DNA of 19,102 bases, from contig JBIOIA010000029.1 in assembly GCA_044449445.1 (NCBI GenBank), positions 1 to 19,102 of the forward strand. Direction: 5' to 3'. Below are positions 1-8,182 of this stretch, piece after piece (positions within the stretch are counted from its first letter, which is position 1; each line of letters begins with the position of its first letter). The translations under genes were made by a program, and so were the position numbers. This DNA comes from DASXPG01 sp044449445. GTDB lineage: Bacteria; Gemmatimonadota; Gemmatimonadetes; Gemmatimonadales; JACORV01. Below the pieces are notes generated by a model. That model was not told the origin of the DNA, did not search any database, and worked only from the letters and a program-made list of their open reading frames with translations.

Positions 1-599
1 ATCCAGAAGCGGCGCTCCTCGCCGTCCGGGAAGTGCAGGGCGAAGCGGCGGCAGGGCAGTTCGCGTCCCTGGATGCGGACCGAGTCGGCCACTCCGCCGT
101 CAACCAGCGCGGCCCGGCTGGTGAGGTCGGAGGTGCGGATCACCGTGACGGTGCGGGTCGTGCCGGAGTCGGGCCGGGACAGGAACGCGAACGCCGCATA
201 GTCTTCGTCGCCCAGGATGAGCAGCGGCCAGCCGACCGGCAGCTCGCGCGCGACCTCCAATTCGGCCGATGAGGCGCGGGCGCTGAGGCGGTGCCCACTG
301 ACCGTGGCCGAGATGCGGCGCACCACGCGGCCAGAGACGGTCTCGGTCTGCTGAAAGCTGACGGGAGTGGAGTCGCGCGAGAGCTCGAGCGCGACATCGA
401 GGTCGTGGGCCGGCGTGCGCGTGGCGGCGACCAGCAGCAGCCCGCCCTTGCCGGCGGTGCGGCGCACCGCGAACTCGACGCGCCCGGTCTCGGCGCTGCC
501 GCGCTCGATGACGAACACGCCGCGATCGGCGAATTCCTGGGCCACGGCTCGCGTCGGAGCTGCCGCGAGAGCGGCGCCGAGCAGGGCCCACGGCCGCAT
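1..599 (-). CDS. Secreted protein of unknown function, C-terminus missing (runs off left edge)
   Basis: I do not recognise the family. The frame stays open from an ATG at 599 to the window edge, giving 199 residues. The N-terminus (MRPWALLGAALAAAPTRAVA-QEF) is a typical Sec signal peptide with a likely cut after the AVA at about residue 20, so the protein should be exported. The visible mature part is rich in short beta-like stretches and contains two cysteines or fewer, no membrane helix and no catalytic motif that I can name; it ends in RRFWI at the edge. It starts 8 bp after the stop of the creatininase-family gene on the same strand, so the two are probably co-transcribed. No Shine-Dalgarno precedes it; translation may be coupled to the upstream gene. 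The reading frame is chosen because it is the only uninterrupted one with a signal peptide; other frames here give arginine-rich shadow translations. Confidence 0.75.
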   Translation of the reverse strand, partial: MRPWALLGAALAAAPTRAVAQEFADRGVFVIERGSAETGRVEFAVRRTAGKGGLLLVAATRTPAHDLDVALELSRDSTPVSFQQTETVSGRVVRRISATVSGHRLSARASSAELEVARELPVGWPLLILGDEDYAAFAFLSRPDSGTTRTVTVIRTSDLTSRAALVDGGVADSVRIQGRELPCRRFALHFPDGEERRFW

Positions 600-607
600 G
601 GGGCCGG

Positions 608-1345
608 CTATCCGGGGCCCCTGGTGCCGTTCGCGCCGAACACGCGCTCGCGGATCCGGTCCTTGATCAGCGCGTAGAGGCGTTGTCCCCGCTCGGCCGA
701 GGCGCGCGAGGTGCTGCCCACGGAGCCGGCCGACATCGCCGGCAGCGCGAGCGCGGAGCCGCGGCGGTAGCGCCTGAGGTCCGCCTCCGGCAAGATACAG
801 TCCACGGCGCGCGTCATGTCCACGAGGTCGGGCCGCACGTGGAGCATCAGCGAGGTATCCACCTCGCCGCCGTGAATCGGGCCTTCCGTGTGCGGTGCGA
901 GGTCGCCGAAGTCCATGGCGAGGACGTCGATCACCCGCACCCGCGCGGCGCCCGCGACCACGGTGCACAGCGCCTCGGTGTGCGGCGCGAAGCCGTTCAT
1001 GGTGAGGATCAGGATCTCGGTGATGCCCAGCTGCTCCCAGTCCGGCAGCAGATCGTTGACCAGGCGGCGCAGCGTCTTGCGGCGCACGCTGGCGCCGCCG
1101 GAGAACAACTTCTGGAGCGAGTCGTTGACCCCGTATTCGATGGTTGGAGCGCGTAGCACGCGGAATTCGGCCGAGAGCTCGTCGGCGAGGCGCTCGATGA
1201 CGTACGTATCGGCGCCCATCGGCATGTGCGGTCCCTGGTGCTCCGTGGTGCCGACGGGAAGGATGAGTCGCGGATTCGCCCGCGCGGCCTCACGCACGTC
1301 CGCGGGGGTCATCTCCTTGATGCGCAGCGGCCCGCCTTGGTTCAT
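608..1345 (-). CDS. Creatininase-family protein with altered metal-ligand motifs
   Basis: This 245-residue protein belongs to the creatininase/MftE-like metal-dependent amidohydrolase family. The family signature (usually STEQHGPHLPLGTD) appears as TTEHQGPHMPMGAD at residues 33-46, and a second conserved block, HGGEVDTS, lies at 158-165. Known members are cytoplasmic enzymes that cleave amide bonds with two metal ions. Against the classical creatininase ligands as I recall them (Glu34, His36, Asp45, His120, Glu122), Glu35 and Asp46 are kept. The His36 position is Gln37, with a His one residue earlier, and the usual NGH motif is NGF at 117-119, followed by His122. The metal site may therefore be rearranged, and the substrate cannot be predicted. 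The length is normal for the family. It is divergent from the histidine kinase with a 9-bp gap and probably forms an operon with the secreted protein downstream. Met12 is a possible alternative start. Confidence 0.88.
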   Translation of the reverse strand: MNQGGPLRIKEMTPADVREAARANPRLILPVGTTEHQGPHMPMGADTYVIERLADELSAEFRVLRAPTIEYGVNDSLQKLFSGGASVRRKTLRRLVNDLLPDWEQLGITEILILTMNGFAPHTEALCTVVAGAARVRVIDVLAMDFGDLAPHTEGPIHGGEVDTSLMLHVRPDLVDMTRAVDCILPEADLRRYRRGSALALPAMSAGSVGSTSRASAERGQRLYALIKDRIRERVFGANGTRGPG

Positions 1346-1354
1346 GGCCGCCCC

Positions 1355-4300
1355 GTGAGACGCGAGCTGCCGGTCCCGGTCGCGCTCTCAGCCCTGGCGA
1401 TCGTCACGGCCGAGTGGATGCGCGCGCCCGGCTGGATCCTGGCGGCGGGTGTTGTGCTGGCGGCGCTGCTCGTCGCCTTGAGCACGCGGAGCACGGCGCG
1501 GCCCGCGGCCGACGCGGCGGAGCGCCTGATCTCCTGGGGCGGCGTGATCGTGGCGGCGATGCTCGCCGCCGCCGTCGTGCTGAAGACCGGCGCGCTGCTC
1601 AGGATCGATCGCCACTGGCCCGGGTCGCGGGAGGCCGCGGTCTCCGCGGCGTCGCGTCGCCTGGGGGGCGAGCTGGACGGCGCGGTGCAGCTGGCGCGTT
1701 CGCTGGCCGACCGGGCCGCGCTCGCCTCGCGGCTGCCCGACGCGGGTGCGTTCGACGCGCTGGGGCGGCTGGTCGCCGCGGGCGGCCCCGTGCACGGCGT
1801 GGTGCTGTTCGACACCGCCGGCCACGCGCGGGCGTGGGCGGGAGTCCATCGCGCCGTGCTGAGTGCCAGCGGCCCCGATCTGTCGGCGATCACGACTCCA
1901 TTCTACCTGTGGCTTGTCGCACGCCGCCAGACGCGCGCCGGCACAGCGGCGGCAGCGGTGCTGCTGGCGCGCAGCGACGACGTGCCCCGTGCCGGCGATG
2001 CACTGACCGACCGGTTCGCCGAGGCGACCGGCGTCGGCCTGCGCTTCCTCGATCCACGCGTTGCCCCCGCGGACTCGGACGTCTACGACTACGTCCAGCC
2101 CGGGGGCCGCGACACGCTGTTCGCCGTCCAGCCGGTGCCGCCACCGCAGGGTGTGGCGTTCGACCGCGAGCTCGGGGACTCGCGGCAGATCGCCGCGTTC
2201 CTGGTGCTGGCTGCGCTCGTGCTTGCCGCCACGCTCGCCAGCCGTGGTGGCCTGCCCATCGCCGTGCTGGTCGCGGCAGCCTCCCTCTCCGCACTCGCCC
2301 GCGCGCCGCTGCGCAAGACGTTCGGACCCGGATCGGTGTTCTGGCCCGACACCTATTCCCACGGCCTGCTCGGCCCGTTCAGCGCCTCCGCGGGGACCCT
2401 GATCGTCACCGCCGTCGTGGTGTTCGCCGCCGGCTCGGCGCTGTGGCGTCGCGGCCGGCCGCGCTCGCGCTGGGCCGTGGCCGTCGCGCTGCTCGCCACG
2501 GTGGCGTCGCCCTACGTGCTTCAGACGCTGGCCCGTGGGATCTCGCCGCCGACGAGTGGTGTGACGATCGGCCTGTGGCTCACGTGGCAGGTGGCGATCG
2601 TGCTCGCGGCCAGCTCGCTGGTGCTGGTGGCCGCAGCGCTGGTGCGCGGGCCCGCCGTGCCGGCGCACGCGGGCGCGTGGCCGTACGTGGCCGGCGGGCT
2701 CGCGCTGCTCGCGTCCGCGATCGGGCTGTGGGTCTGGCAGCCCGATGGAGGGTGGCCGGACTGGTACCAGTACGTGTGGGCGCCCGCGCTGCTCCTCGCC
2801 ATCCGGCCGATGCCGTTCCGCGGCACGCTCGCGACCATCGCCGTGGTGGCGGGTTCGTCCGGCGCGCTCCTCACCTGGCGCGCGACGATCGAGGGACGGA
2901 TGGCGCTCGCCACGGCGGACGTCGAATCGTTAGGCGATCAGGCCGACCCGCTCGCGGTGATGCTGCTCGACCGGCTCATCCATGAGTTTCCGGTGGATCG
3001 TGCGCCGCGCGACCCGGGCGAGCTGCTCGTGCTGTGGCACCGCAGCGAGCTGGGCGCTCAGGGCTACCCGGCGGCGCTCGCGGTGTGGGGACCGGACGGA
3101 TCGAGCGAGACCTCGCTCGAGCTGGCGCGGCTCGAGGTGCCGGCGGACGTCGTCCAGGGCGTCGCGCGGCAGGCGCGCGAGGAGGCGCTCCCGATCGTGC
3201 GCCCCGTGCTCGCAGTCCCCGGCCTGTTCGGCGTCGCGGCGATCCCGCTCGCCTCCGGGCGAGTGCTCACCATCGTGGTGGGGCCGCACACCCAGCTCAT
3301 CGCGCCCAGCACGCAGGCGAGGCTGGTGCTTGGCGCGGCCGGCGAGCCGCAGCCGCCCTACGACCTGCTGCTCGCGCCGGCCCCTGCGGGCGCGGTGCCC
3401 AGCGCGCACGCAAGCTGGCGCCGCGACGGGTGGACGCTGCGCGGCGACCGCCCGATCATGCTGCCGGGCGGCCCCCGCCACGTGCACGCACAGATCGACC
3501 TGCGCGGGCCGTCGGCGTTGCTGCAGCGGGGGTTGCTCGTCCTCGCGCTCGACGTCGCGGTGCTGCTCCTGCTGTGGCTGCTGGTCGAAACCTGCGCGGG
3601 CCGTGCGCCGGCCGCGCTCGCCGCGTGGTGGCCTTCGGCGCGGCGTTCCTTGAGGCTCCGGCTCTCGGTCAGCCTCGGGTTGTTCTTCTTGCTGCCGGCG
3701 CTGGCGTTCGCGATCTGGACGCTGGGCCGCTTCCAGGAGCAGTTCCGCAGCGCGCGCGAGCTGCTGCTCGAGCGCACCCTGCGCGACGCGACGTCGGTCC
3801 TGGTCGCCGACTCGGCGGCCACCGACACCCTCTCGGCGGACAGCGCGATCGCCGAGGCGTCGCAGCGCGTGGATGCCGAGCTGTTCCTGACGCGCGGCGG
3901 AGCGCTGGTGGCGACGAGCGCGCCGGTCCTGGCGGACCTCGGTCTCGCCGACGTGCTGGTGCCCTCCGGCGTGTACTCGCAGCTGGCATTCGGGGACGAG
4001 GTCTCCGCGACCGCGTGGCAGAGCGCCGCGACGGCCCAGACGCTGGTCGGATACCGCCTGGTGGCCCGGGCCGACTTCGGGCCCGTCATCGTGGCCGCTC
4101 CGGATGTCTCCGGCGACCGCGGGCTCAGGCGGCGCGAGGAGGATCTCGCGATCGCGGTGCTGGTCGGCGTGGTTGCGGGAGGCCTGTTTGCGCTGGTGCT
4201 GTCGGGCCTCGCCGCCCGCGCACTCGCGCGGCCGCTGCAGCGGCTGCGCGGCGCCGCGCTCGCCGTCGCGACCGGCCAGCCGCCCGCGCTCGCGGCGGCC

Positions 4301-5044
4301 GACGTGCCCGCCGAGCTGGAGCCGATCCGCGGCGCGCTCGAACAGGCGGCGGCCGACGTCGAGGCGGGCCAACGGGCCCAGCGCGTGCTGGCCTGGGGTG
4401 AGATGGCGCGCCAGGTGGCGCACGAGATCAAGAATCCGCTGACGCCCATCCGGCTCGGCATCCAGCACCTGCTCAAGGTCTCTCACGAGAAGCCGGACGA
4501 GGTCGGTCCCGCGCTCACGCCGACGGCCGAGCGGATCCTCGCGGAGATCGACCGGCTCGACGCGATCGCGCGCACCTTCAGCCGCTTCGCGCTCCCCGAC
4601 GCCGCAAGCGCGCCGCTCGCGACCGTGGACCTCGCCACGGCCGTGGGCGACGTGGTGCGGCTCTACCGCATGGGCCAGGGAGCGCCGCGGTGGGAGGAGG
4701 ACGTCACGCCGGGCGCGCGCGCGCTGGCGCGGCGCGACGAGCTGACCGAGGTCCTGGTCAACCTGTGCGAAAACGCGCGCGATGCCGGCGCGACCACGGT
4801 GACCATTGCCGCGCGCACGGCGAAGGGCCGCGCCATCGTCGAGGTCAGGGACGACGGACGCGGCATTCCGCCCGAGGTCCTGCCGCGTATCTTCGAGCCG
4901 CGCTTCAGCACCACGACCAGCGGCAGCGGCCTGGGCCTCGCCATCGCGAAACGCCTGGTCGAGAGCTGGGGCGGGACGATCGGGGTGGAGTCGCGCACCG
5001 GGCGGGGTACGGTTATCAGGCTGGAGCTCAAGGCCGAGGCCTGA
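1355..5044 (+). CDS. Large NtrY-like transmembrane sensor histidine kinase
   Basis: About 1,229 residues from a GTG start at 1355, chosen because it lies just outside the divergent gene and ahead of the first hydrophobic segment; ATG 1418 is an alternative. From the N-terminus: one or two membrane helices; an extracytoplasmic stretch (about 70-270); a block of several membrane helices (about 277-510); a second soluble stretch (about 515-715); helices near 721-745 and 767-790; a short presumed periplasmic sensor; a helix at about 932-957; and a HAMP-like linker. The phosphorylation motif HEIKNPLTPIRL has His1023 and is the form typical of NtrY kinases. The ATP-binding domain shows the N box (Asn1140 in CENARDAG), DDGRGI near 1166 and the glycine-rich GSGLGLAI near 1193. 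It should autophosphorylate in response to an envelope or membrane signal. No response regulator lies in the window, so its partner is unknown. The length is unusually large for the family. Confidence 0.9.
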   Translation: MRRELPVPVALSALAIVTAEWMRAPGWILAAGVVLAALLVALSTRSTARPAADAAERLISWGGVIVAAMLAAAVVLKTGALLRIDRHWPGSREAAVSAASRRLGGELDGAVQLARSLADRAALASRLPDAGAFDALGRLVAAGGPVHGVVLFDTAGHARAWAGVHRAVLSASGPDLSAITTPFYLWLVARRQTRAGTAAAAVLLARSDDVPRAGDALTDRFAEATGVGLRFLDPRVAPADSDVYDYVQPGGRDTLFAVQPVPPPQGVAFDRELGDSRQIAAFLVLAALVLAATLASRGGLPIAVLVAAASLSALARAPLRKTFGPGSVFWPDTYSHGLLGPFSASAGTLIVTAVVVFAAGSALWRRGRPRSRWAVAVALLATVASPYVLQTLARGISPPTSGVTIGLWLTWQVAIVLAASSLVLVAAALVRGPAVPAHAGAWPYVAGGLALLASAIGLWVWQPDGGWPDWYQYVWAPALLLAIRPMPFRGTLATIAVVAGSSGALLTWRATIEGRMALATADVESLGDQADPLAVMLLDRLIHEFPVDRAPRDPGELLVLWHRSELGAQGYPAALAVWGPDGSSETSLELARLEVPADVVQGVARQAREEALPIVRPVLAVPGLFGVAAIPLASGRVLTIVVGPHTQLIAPSTQARLVLGAAGEPQPPYDLLLAPAPAGAVPSAHASWRRDGWTLRGDRPIMLPGGPRHVHAQIDLRGPSALLQRGLLVLALDVAVLLLLWLLVETCAGRAPAALAAWWPSARRSLRLRLSVSLGLFFLLPALAFAIWTLGRFQEQFRSARELLLERTLRDATSVLVADSAATDTLSADSAIAEASQRVDAELFLTRGGALVATSAPVLADLGLADVLVPSGVYSQLAFGDEVSATAWQSAATAQTLVGYRLVARADFGPVIVAAPDVSGDRGLRRREEDLAIAVLVGVVAGGLFALVLSGLAARALARPLQRLRGAALAVATGQPPALAAADVPAELEPIRGALEQAAADVEAGQRAQRVLAWGEMARQVAHEIKNPLTPIRLGIQHLLKVSHEKPDEVGPALTPTAERILAEIDRLDAIARTFSRFALPDAASAPLATVDLATAVGDVVRLYRMGQGAPRWEEDVTPGARALARRDELTEVLVNLCENARDAGATTVTIAARTAKGRAIVEVRDDGRGIPPEVLPRIFEPRFSTTTSGSGLGLAIAKRLVESWGGTIGVESRTGRGTVIRLELKAEA

Positions 5045-5054
5045 CAGCGGCCTC
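5036..5054 (+). other. Short hairpin overlapping the kinase stop codon
   Basis: GAGGCC and GGCCTC can pair as a 6-bp GC-only stem around a 7-nt loop that contains the TGA stop of the kinase gene. No run of T follows, so it is not a convincing intrinsic terminator. It could slow or partly stop transcription before the peptidase gene, or be chance in GC-rich DNA. Confidence 0.3.
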
Positions 5055-5088
5055 CTGAAACCTTCCGGGCCCCTCGCGCGTCCAAACG

Positions 5089-5117
5089 TTGACGCCCTGC
5101 ATCGCCCTAACGAAACT
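5089..5117 (+). promoter_or_regulatory. Possible promoter for the M1 peptidase gene
   Basis: Within the 102-bp gap after the kinase gene, TTGACG (5089-5094) matches the -35 consensus at 5 of 6 bases. After a 17-bp spacer, GAAACT (5112-5117) matches the -10 at 3 of 6. The segment 5105-5125 is clearly richer in A/T than its surroundings. The weak -10 keeps confidence low. If it is real, the peptidase is transcribed separately from the kinase, with a leader of about 23 nt. Confidence 0.35.
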
Positions 5118-5146
5118 CATTGCTCTTCCTCCACCCGGGATCGCCG

Positions 5147-7135
5147 ATGATCAGCGCCGTTCTCCTGGCCTCGATGCTGCAGCAGCCGCTTCCGCTGGTG
5201 CGCAGCAACACGCCCGCGGCCGACACGGGCATCTTCCACCGGCTCGAGCTGCCGGCGCCGAACGCCATCCGGACCGGCAGCGGCGCGCCGGGCCCGCTCT
5301 ACTGGCAGCAGCGCGTGGACTACACCATCACGGTGTCGCTCGATACCGCGGCCCACCGCGCCACGGGGCATCAGACGGTGACCTATCACAACAACTCGCC
5401 CGACACGCTGCGCTACCTGTGGTTCCAGGTGGACCAGAACCTGTTCAAGGACGCCAGCCGCGGCTCCTTCCTCGAGGCGCCGGGCGCCCGGTTCGCCTCC
5501 AACGGGTTCGTGGGCGGCATGGACGTCACGAACGTCGCCGCACTCCGGGGCGGCGCCGCGGCGCGCGGCCGCGCCGCGGCCGCCGAGCGGGCGGTCCCGC
5601 TCTCACCGGTCGTCAACGGCACGATGATGCGCATCGATCTCGACCAGCCGCTGCCGCCCAGGGGCGTGGTCCGGCTCGCGATGGACTTCGCGTTCAACGT
5701 GCCGGAGCACGGCGCGGACCGCATGGGCCGGCAGCTGTTCGACGGGCACTGGCTCTACGAGATGGCGCAGTGGCAGCCGCGCGCCGTGGTGTACGACGAC
5801 GTGCGCGGCTGGAACACAGAGCAGTACCTCGGTCAGGGCGAGTTCTACCTCGAGTACGGGGACTGGGACTACGCGATCACGGTGCCGCGCGACTACGTCG
5901 TGATGGGGACCGGCACGCTGGAGAACAAGGCCGAGGTTCTGACGCCGGAGGAGGTCCGCCGGCTGGACGCCGCGCTGCACTCCGACACGACGATGCCGAT
6001 CGTCTCGAAGGCCGAAGCGGGCACGCCGGCGATGCGCCCCTCGGGCGACTCACCGACGCTCACCTGGCACTTCCAGGCGCACAACGTGCGCGACGTGGCC
6101 TGGGCGGCGGCGCCCAACTTCATCTGGGACGCGAGCGGCTGGAACAACATCCTGATGCAGTCGTTCTATCCCGCGGCGTCCACCGCGTCCGACTCAGGCT
6201 GGCAGCTGTCCACAAAGATGGTGCGGTTCACGATCCAGCATTACTCCGAGAAGTGGTTCCAGTACCCGTGGCCCACCGCGATCAACATCGCGGGCCCGGC
6301 GGCCGGGATGGAATACCCGATGATCGTGTTCTGCGGCTGGCAGGCGACGAGCCGCGACCTGTACGGCGTGACCACCCACGAGCTCGGGCACGGCTGGTTC
6401 CCGATGATCGTGGGCAGCAACGAGCGGCTCTATCCGTGGATGGACGAGGGGTTCAACACGTTCATCAACATCTTCTCGGAAGCGGCGTTCTACAGCCAGC
6501 CGCCGGCGCGGGGACCCCAGGGCCAGGCGGCCCAGCTCGGCAATTTCATGCGCAGCGGCTTCGACATGCCGATCATGACCGCGGCCGACCGGACCGACGA
6601 CCGCCTGCTGGGCGTCGCGGCATACTTCAAGCCGGGCGGCGGGCTCTACATCCTGCGGCACGCGATGCTGGAGGACTCGACGCGTTTCGATTCGGCGTTC
6701 CGCGAGTACGTCCGCCGCTGGGCGTTCCACCATCCGACGCCGGCCGATTTCTTCCGCACCATGGAAGACAATCTGGGCGAGGACCTGTCGTACTTCTGGC
6801 GCGGCTGGTTCTTCCGCACCGACCGCGTGGACCAGGCGATCGATTCGGTGACCTCGCGCGACACGCTCGGAGTGACCACGACCAAGGTGTTCCTGGCGAG
6901 CCCCGGCTCGCTGCCGATGCCGGTGGACCTGCGCGTCACCTACCAGGACGGCACGCGCGAGAACATCCGGCTGCCGATCGAGATCTGGTTTCACGGAATG
7001 AGGTACATCTGGGTGCACCGGTTCCCGAAGGCCGTAGCGCGCTTCGAGATCGACCCGGACATGAACTTCCCGGACGTGGACCGCGCGAACAACGCGTGGC
7101 CGCGCACCGGGACGCCGGCGCCCACGACGCCCTAG
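5147..7135 (+). CDS. Exported M1-family zinc metallopeptidase (aminopeptidase N-like)
   Basis: A 662-residue protein with the zinc signature HELGH at 411-415 and the third ligand Glu434 exactly 18 residues further on (HExxH-x18-E), which defines the gluzincin M1 family. Family members remove N-terminal residues from peptides. The substrate-anchoring GAMEN loop appears upstream as GMEYP, a variant common in a bacterial M1 subgroup. The N-terminal part (about 40-300) fits the usual beta-sandwich, residues 300-520 the catalytic domain, and the end a beta-rich tail with KVFLAS and DLRVTYQDG. The ATG at 5147 begins a short hydrophobic stretch (MISAVLLASML) that may be a weak signal peptide; a TTG nine codons upstream would lengthen it. 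No ribosome-binding site is seen. Its TAG stop overlaps the stop of the convergent gene. Periplasmic or outer-surface peptide degradation is the likely role. Confidence 0.92.
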   Translation: MISAVLLASMLQQPLPLVRSNTPAADTGIFHRLELPAPNAIRTGSGAPGPLYWQQRVDYTITVSLDTAAHRATGHQTVTYHNNSPDTLRYLWFQVDQNLFKDASRGSFLEAPGARFASNGFVGGMDVTNVAALRGGAAARGRAAAAERAVPLSPVVNGTMMRIDLDQPLPPRGVVRLAMDFAFNVPEHGADRMGRQLFDGHWLYEMAQWQPRAVVYDDVRGWNTEQYLGQGEFYLEYGDWDYAITVPRDYVVMGTGTLENKAEVLTPEEVRRLDAALHSDTTMPIVSKAEAGTPAMRPSGDSPTLTWHFQAHNVRDVAWAAAPNFIWDASGWNNILMQSFYPAASTASDSGWQLSTKMVRFTIQHYSEKWFQYPWPTAINIAGPAAGMEYPMIVFCGWQATSRDLYGVTTHELGHGWFPMIVGSNERLYPWMDEGFNTFINIFSEAAFYSQPPARGPQGQAAQLGNFMRSGFDMPIMTAADRTDDRLLGVAAYFKPGGGLYILRHAMLEDSTRFDSAFREYVRRWAFHHPTPADFFRTMEDNLGEDLSYFWRGWFFRTDRVDQAIDSVTSRDTLGVTTTKVFLASPGSLPMPVDLRVTYQDGTRENIRLPIEIWFHGMRYIWVHRFPKAVARFEIDPDMNFPDVDRANNAWPRTGTPAPTTP

Positions 7136-8133
7136 AGCGGAACCGCCTGCCCGATACCCAGCGCGCGCGCCCGCTCGAGCGCGAGCCGCGCGCTGGCGAC
7201 GTCCTCGACCGCCAGGCCGAGTGACTTGAACATCGTTATCTCCCGGTCGCTGCGGCGGCCGGGAGCCCCGTTCACCAGGTCACCCAGCTCTCCCAGCACG
7301 TGCTCCGGGCCGATGGCGCCTTCCTTCATCGCGATCACGAGGTCTCCCGCTTCGACCGGCGCGGCCTCGCGCGAGTCCACCCAGACGCGGCAGCGCCTGA
7401 CCGCTGCGGCGTCCAGCTCGCGCATCCGCGCGCTCGAGCTGCCCACCACGGCGAGGTGCATGCCCGGCTTGAGCAGCCCGCCCGACAGCACCGGGTCGGT
7501 CGCGCTGGTCGCGGTGACGACCACGTTCGCGCCCTTCACGGCCTCGGCCACGGTGGGCACTGCGCTGACCGGGCAGCCGACCTTATCGTGCGTCGCGTGC
7601 ACGAACTCGAGTGCGTGCTCGTGGCGGCGGGACCAGACGCGCACGTGCGTGAGCTCGCGCACGCAGGCGACGGCCTCGAGGTGACTCCGGGCCTGGACGC
7701 CCGAGCCCAGGATCGCCAGCACCGCCGGCCCGCTGCGGGCCAGGAGATCCACGCTCACGGCCGAGACGGCCGCGGTGCGCATCTCGGTGATGAGCCGTCC
7801 GTCGAGGATCGCGACCAGCGCGCCGTTCGAGGGATCGAGCAGGAGGATCTGCGCCATGTGCGTGGGCAGGCCGAGCGCGTCGTTGGACGGGAAGAAGCTG
7901 ACCGACTTGAGTCCGAGCGCCCCGGGATCGCCCTCGGGGCCCGGGACGTGCGCGGGCATGACGCCGTAGAACCCGCCCACCGGCTTGATGCGCAGCGAGG
8001 CGCGCACGGGCTGGACGCACTGGCCGGCCGAGAAGCGGCCCAGCGTCTGGCGCATCAGGGGGATGAGCGAGCGCATGTCGAGGCAGCGGCCGACGTCGGC
8101 CTCGGTGAGAAGGAGCGGGCCCCTGCTGTTCAT
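7132..8133 (-). CDS. Ornithine cyclodeaminase/mu-crystallin family NAD(P)-dependent protein
   Basis: A 333-residue protein of the OCD/mu-crystallin family, which includes ornithine cyclodeaminase, archaeal alanine dehydrogenase, ketimine reductases and opine-type synthases. It has the family substrate-pocket motif with Lys76 (GLKSVSFFPSN), TEMRTAA with Arg119, and the dinucleotide-binding GSGVQAR at 143-149. The loop that carries the catalytic Asp in true ornithine cyclodeaminase reads GSSSARMREL at 231-240, so the Asp is absent and ammonia-releasing cyclisation of ornithine is unlikely. An imine reductase or amino-acid dehydrogenase is a better guess. The start at 8133 (MNSRG) is preferred; an in-frame ATG at 8175 would add 14 residues and run into the divergent permease gene. 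It is divergent from that permease by 29 bp, which suggests that uptake and metabolism of one amino acid are linked. It converges with the peptidase gene, sharing a CTAG. Confidence 0.9.
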   Translation of the reverse strand: MNSRGPLLLTEADVGRCLDMRSLIPLMRQTLGRFSAGQCVQPVRASLRIKPVGGFYGVMPAHVPGPEGDPGALGLKSVSFFPSNDALGLPTHMAQILLLDPSNGALVAILDGRLITEMRTAAVSAVSVDLLARSGPAVLAILGSGVQARSHLEAVACVRELTHVRVWSRRHEHALEFVHATHDKVGCPVSAVPTVAEAVKGANVVVTATSATDPVLSGGLLKPGMHLAVVGSSSARMRELDAAAVRRCRVWVDSREAAPVEAGDLVIAMKEGAIGPEHVLGELGDLVNGAPGRRSDREITMFKSLGLAVEDVASARLALERARALGIGQAVPL

Positions 8134-8150
8134 GGTCTCGCGCGGGAAGT

Positions 8151-8156
8151 TACCAT
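8151..8156 (+). promoter_or_regulatory. -10-like hexamer for a leaderless permease transcript
   Basis: TACCAT (TAnnnT type) ends 6 nt before the permease ATG at 8163, so transcription would begin at or within a base or two of the start codon. No ribosome-binding site is present. This A/T patch is conspicuous in the surrounding GC-rich DNA. I see no convincing -35. Confidence 0.4.
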
Positions 8157-8182
8157 TATCGGATGACGCCGCCATCCGTCAC
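8155..8182 (-). promoter_or_regulatory. Possible promoter for the OCD-family gene
   Basis: On the minus strand, GTGACG (8182-8177, 4 of 6 to the -35) and GATAAT (8160-8155, 5 of 6 to the -10) are separated by 16 bp. The -10 lies 21 nt before the ATG at 8133, leaving a leader of about 15 nt. The element overlaps the start of the divergent permease gene and shares the same A/T patch, so the two directions may compete. Confidence 0.45.

Noticed and set aside
1226..1354. An upstream start for the kinase at 1226
   Set aside because: The extra 43 codons are antisense to the start of the creatininase gene and have shadow-like composition. GTG 1355 is the first start outside that gene.
2930..4486. 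Long minus-strand frame opposite the kinase gene
   Set aside because: Its translation is rich in Arg, Gln, Glu and His without domains, typical of an antisense shadow of a GC-rich gene; the plus strand encodes a clear kinase.
7132..8133. Naming the OCD-family gene as ornithine cyclodeaminase
   Set aside because: The expected catalytic Asp in the REL-containing loop is replaced by Ser, so the specific enzyme name is not supported.
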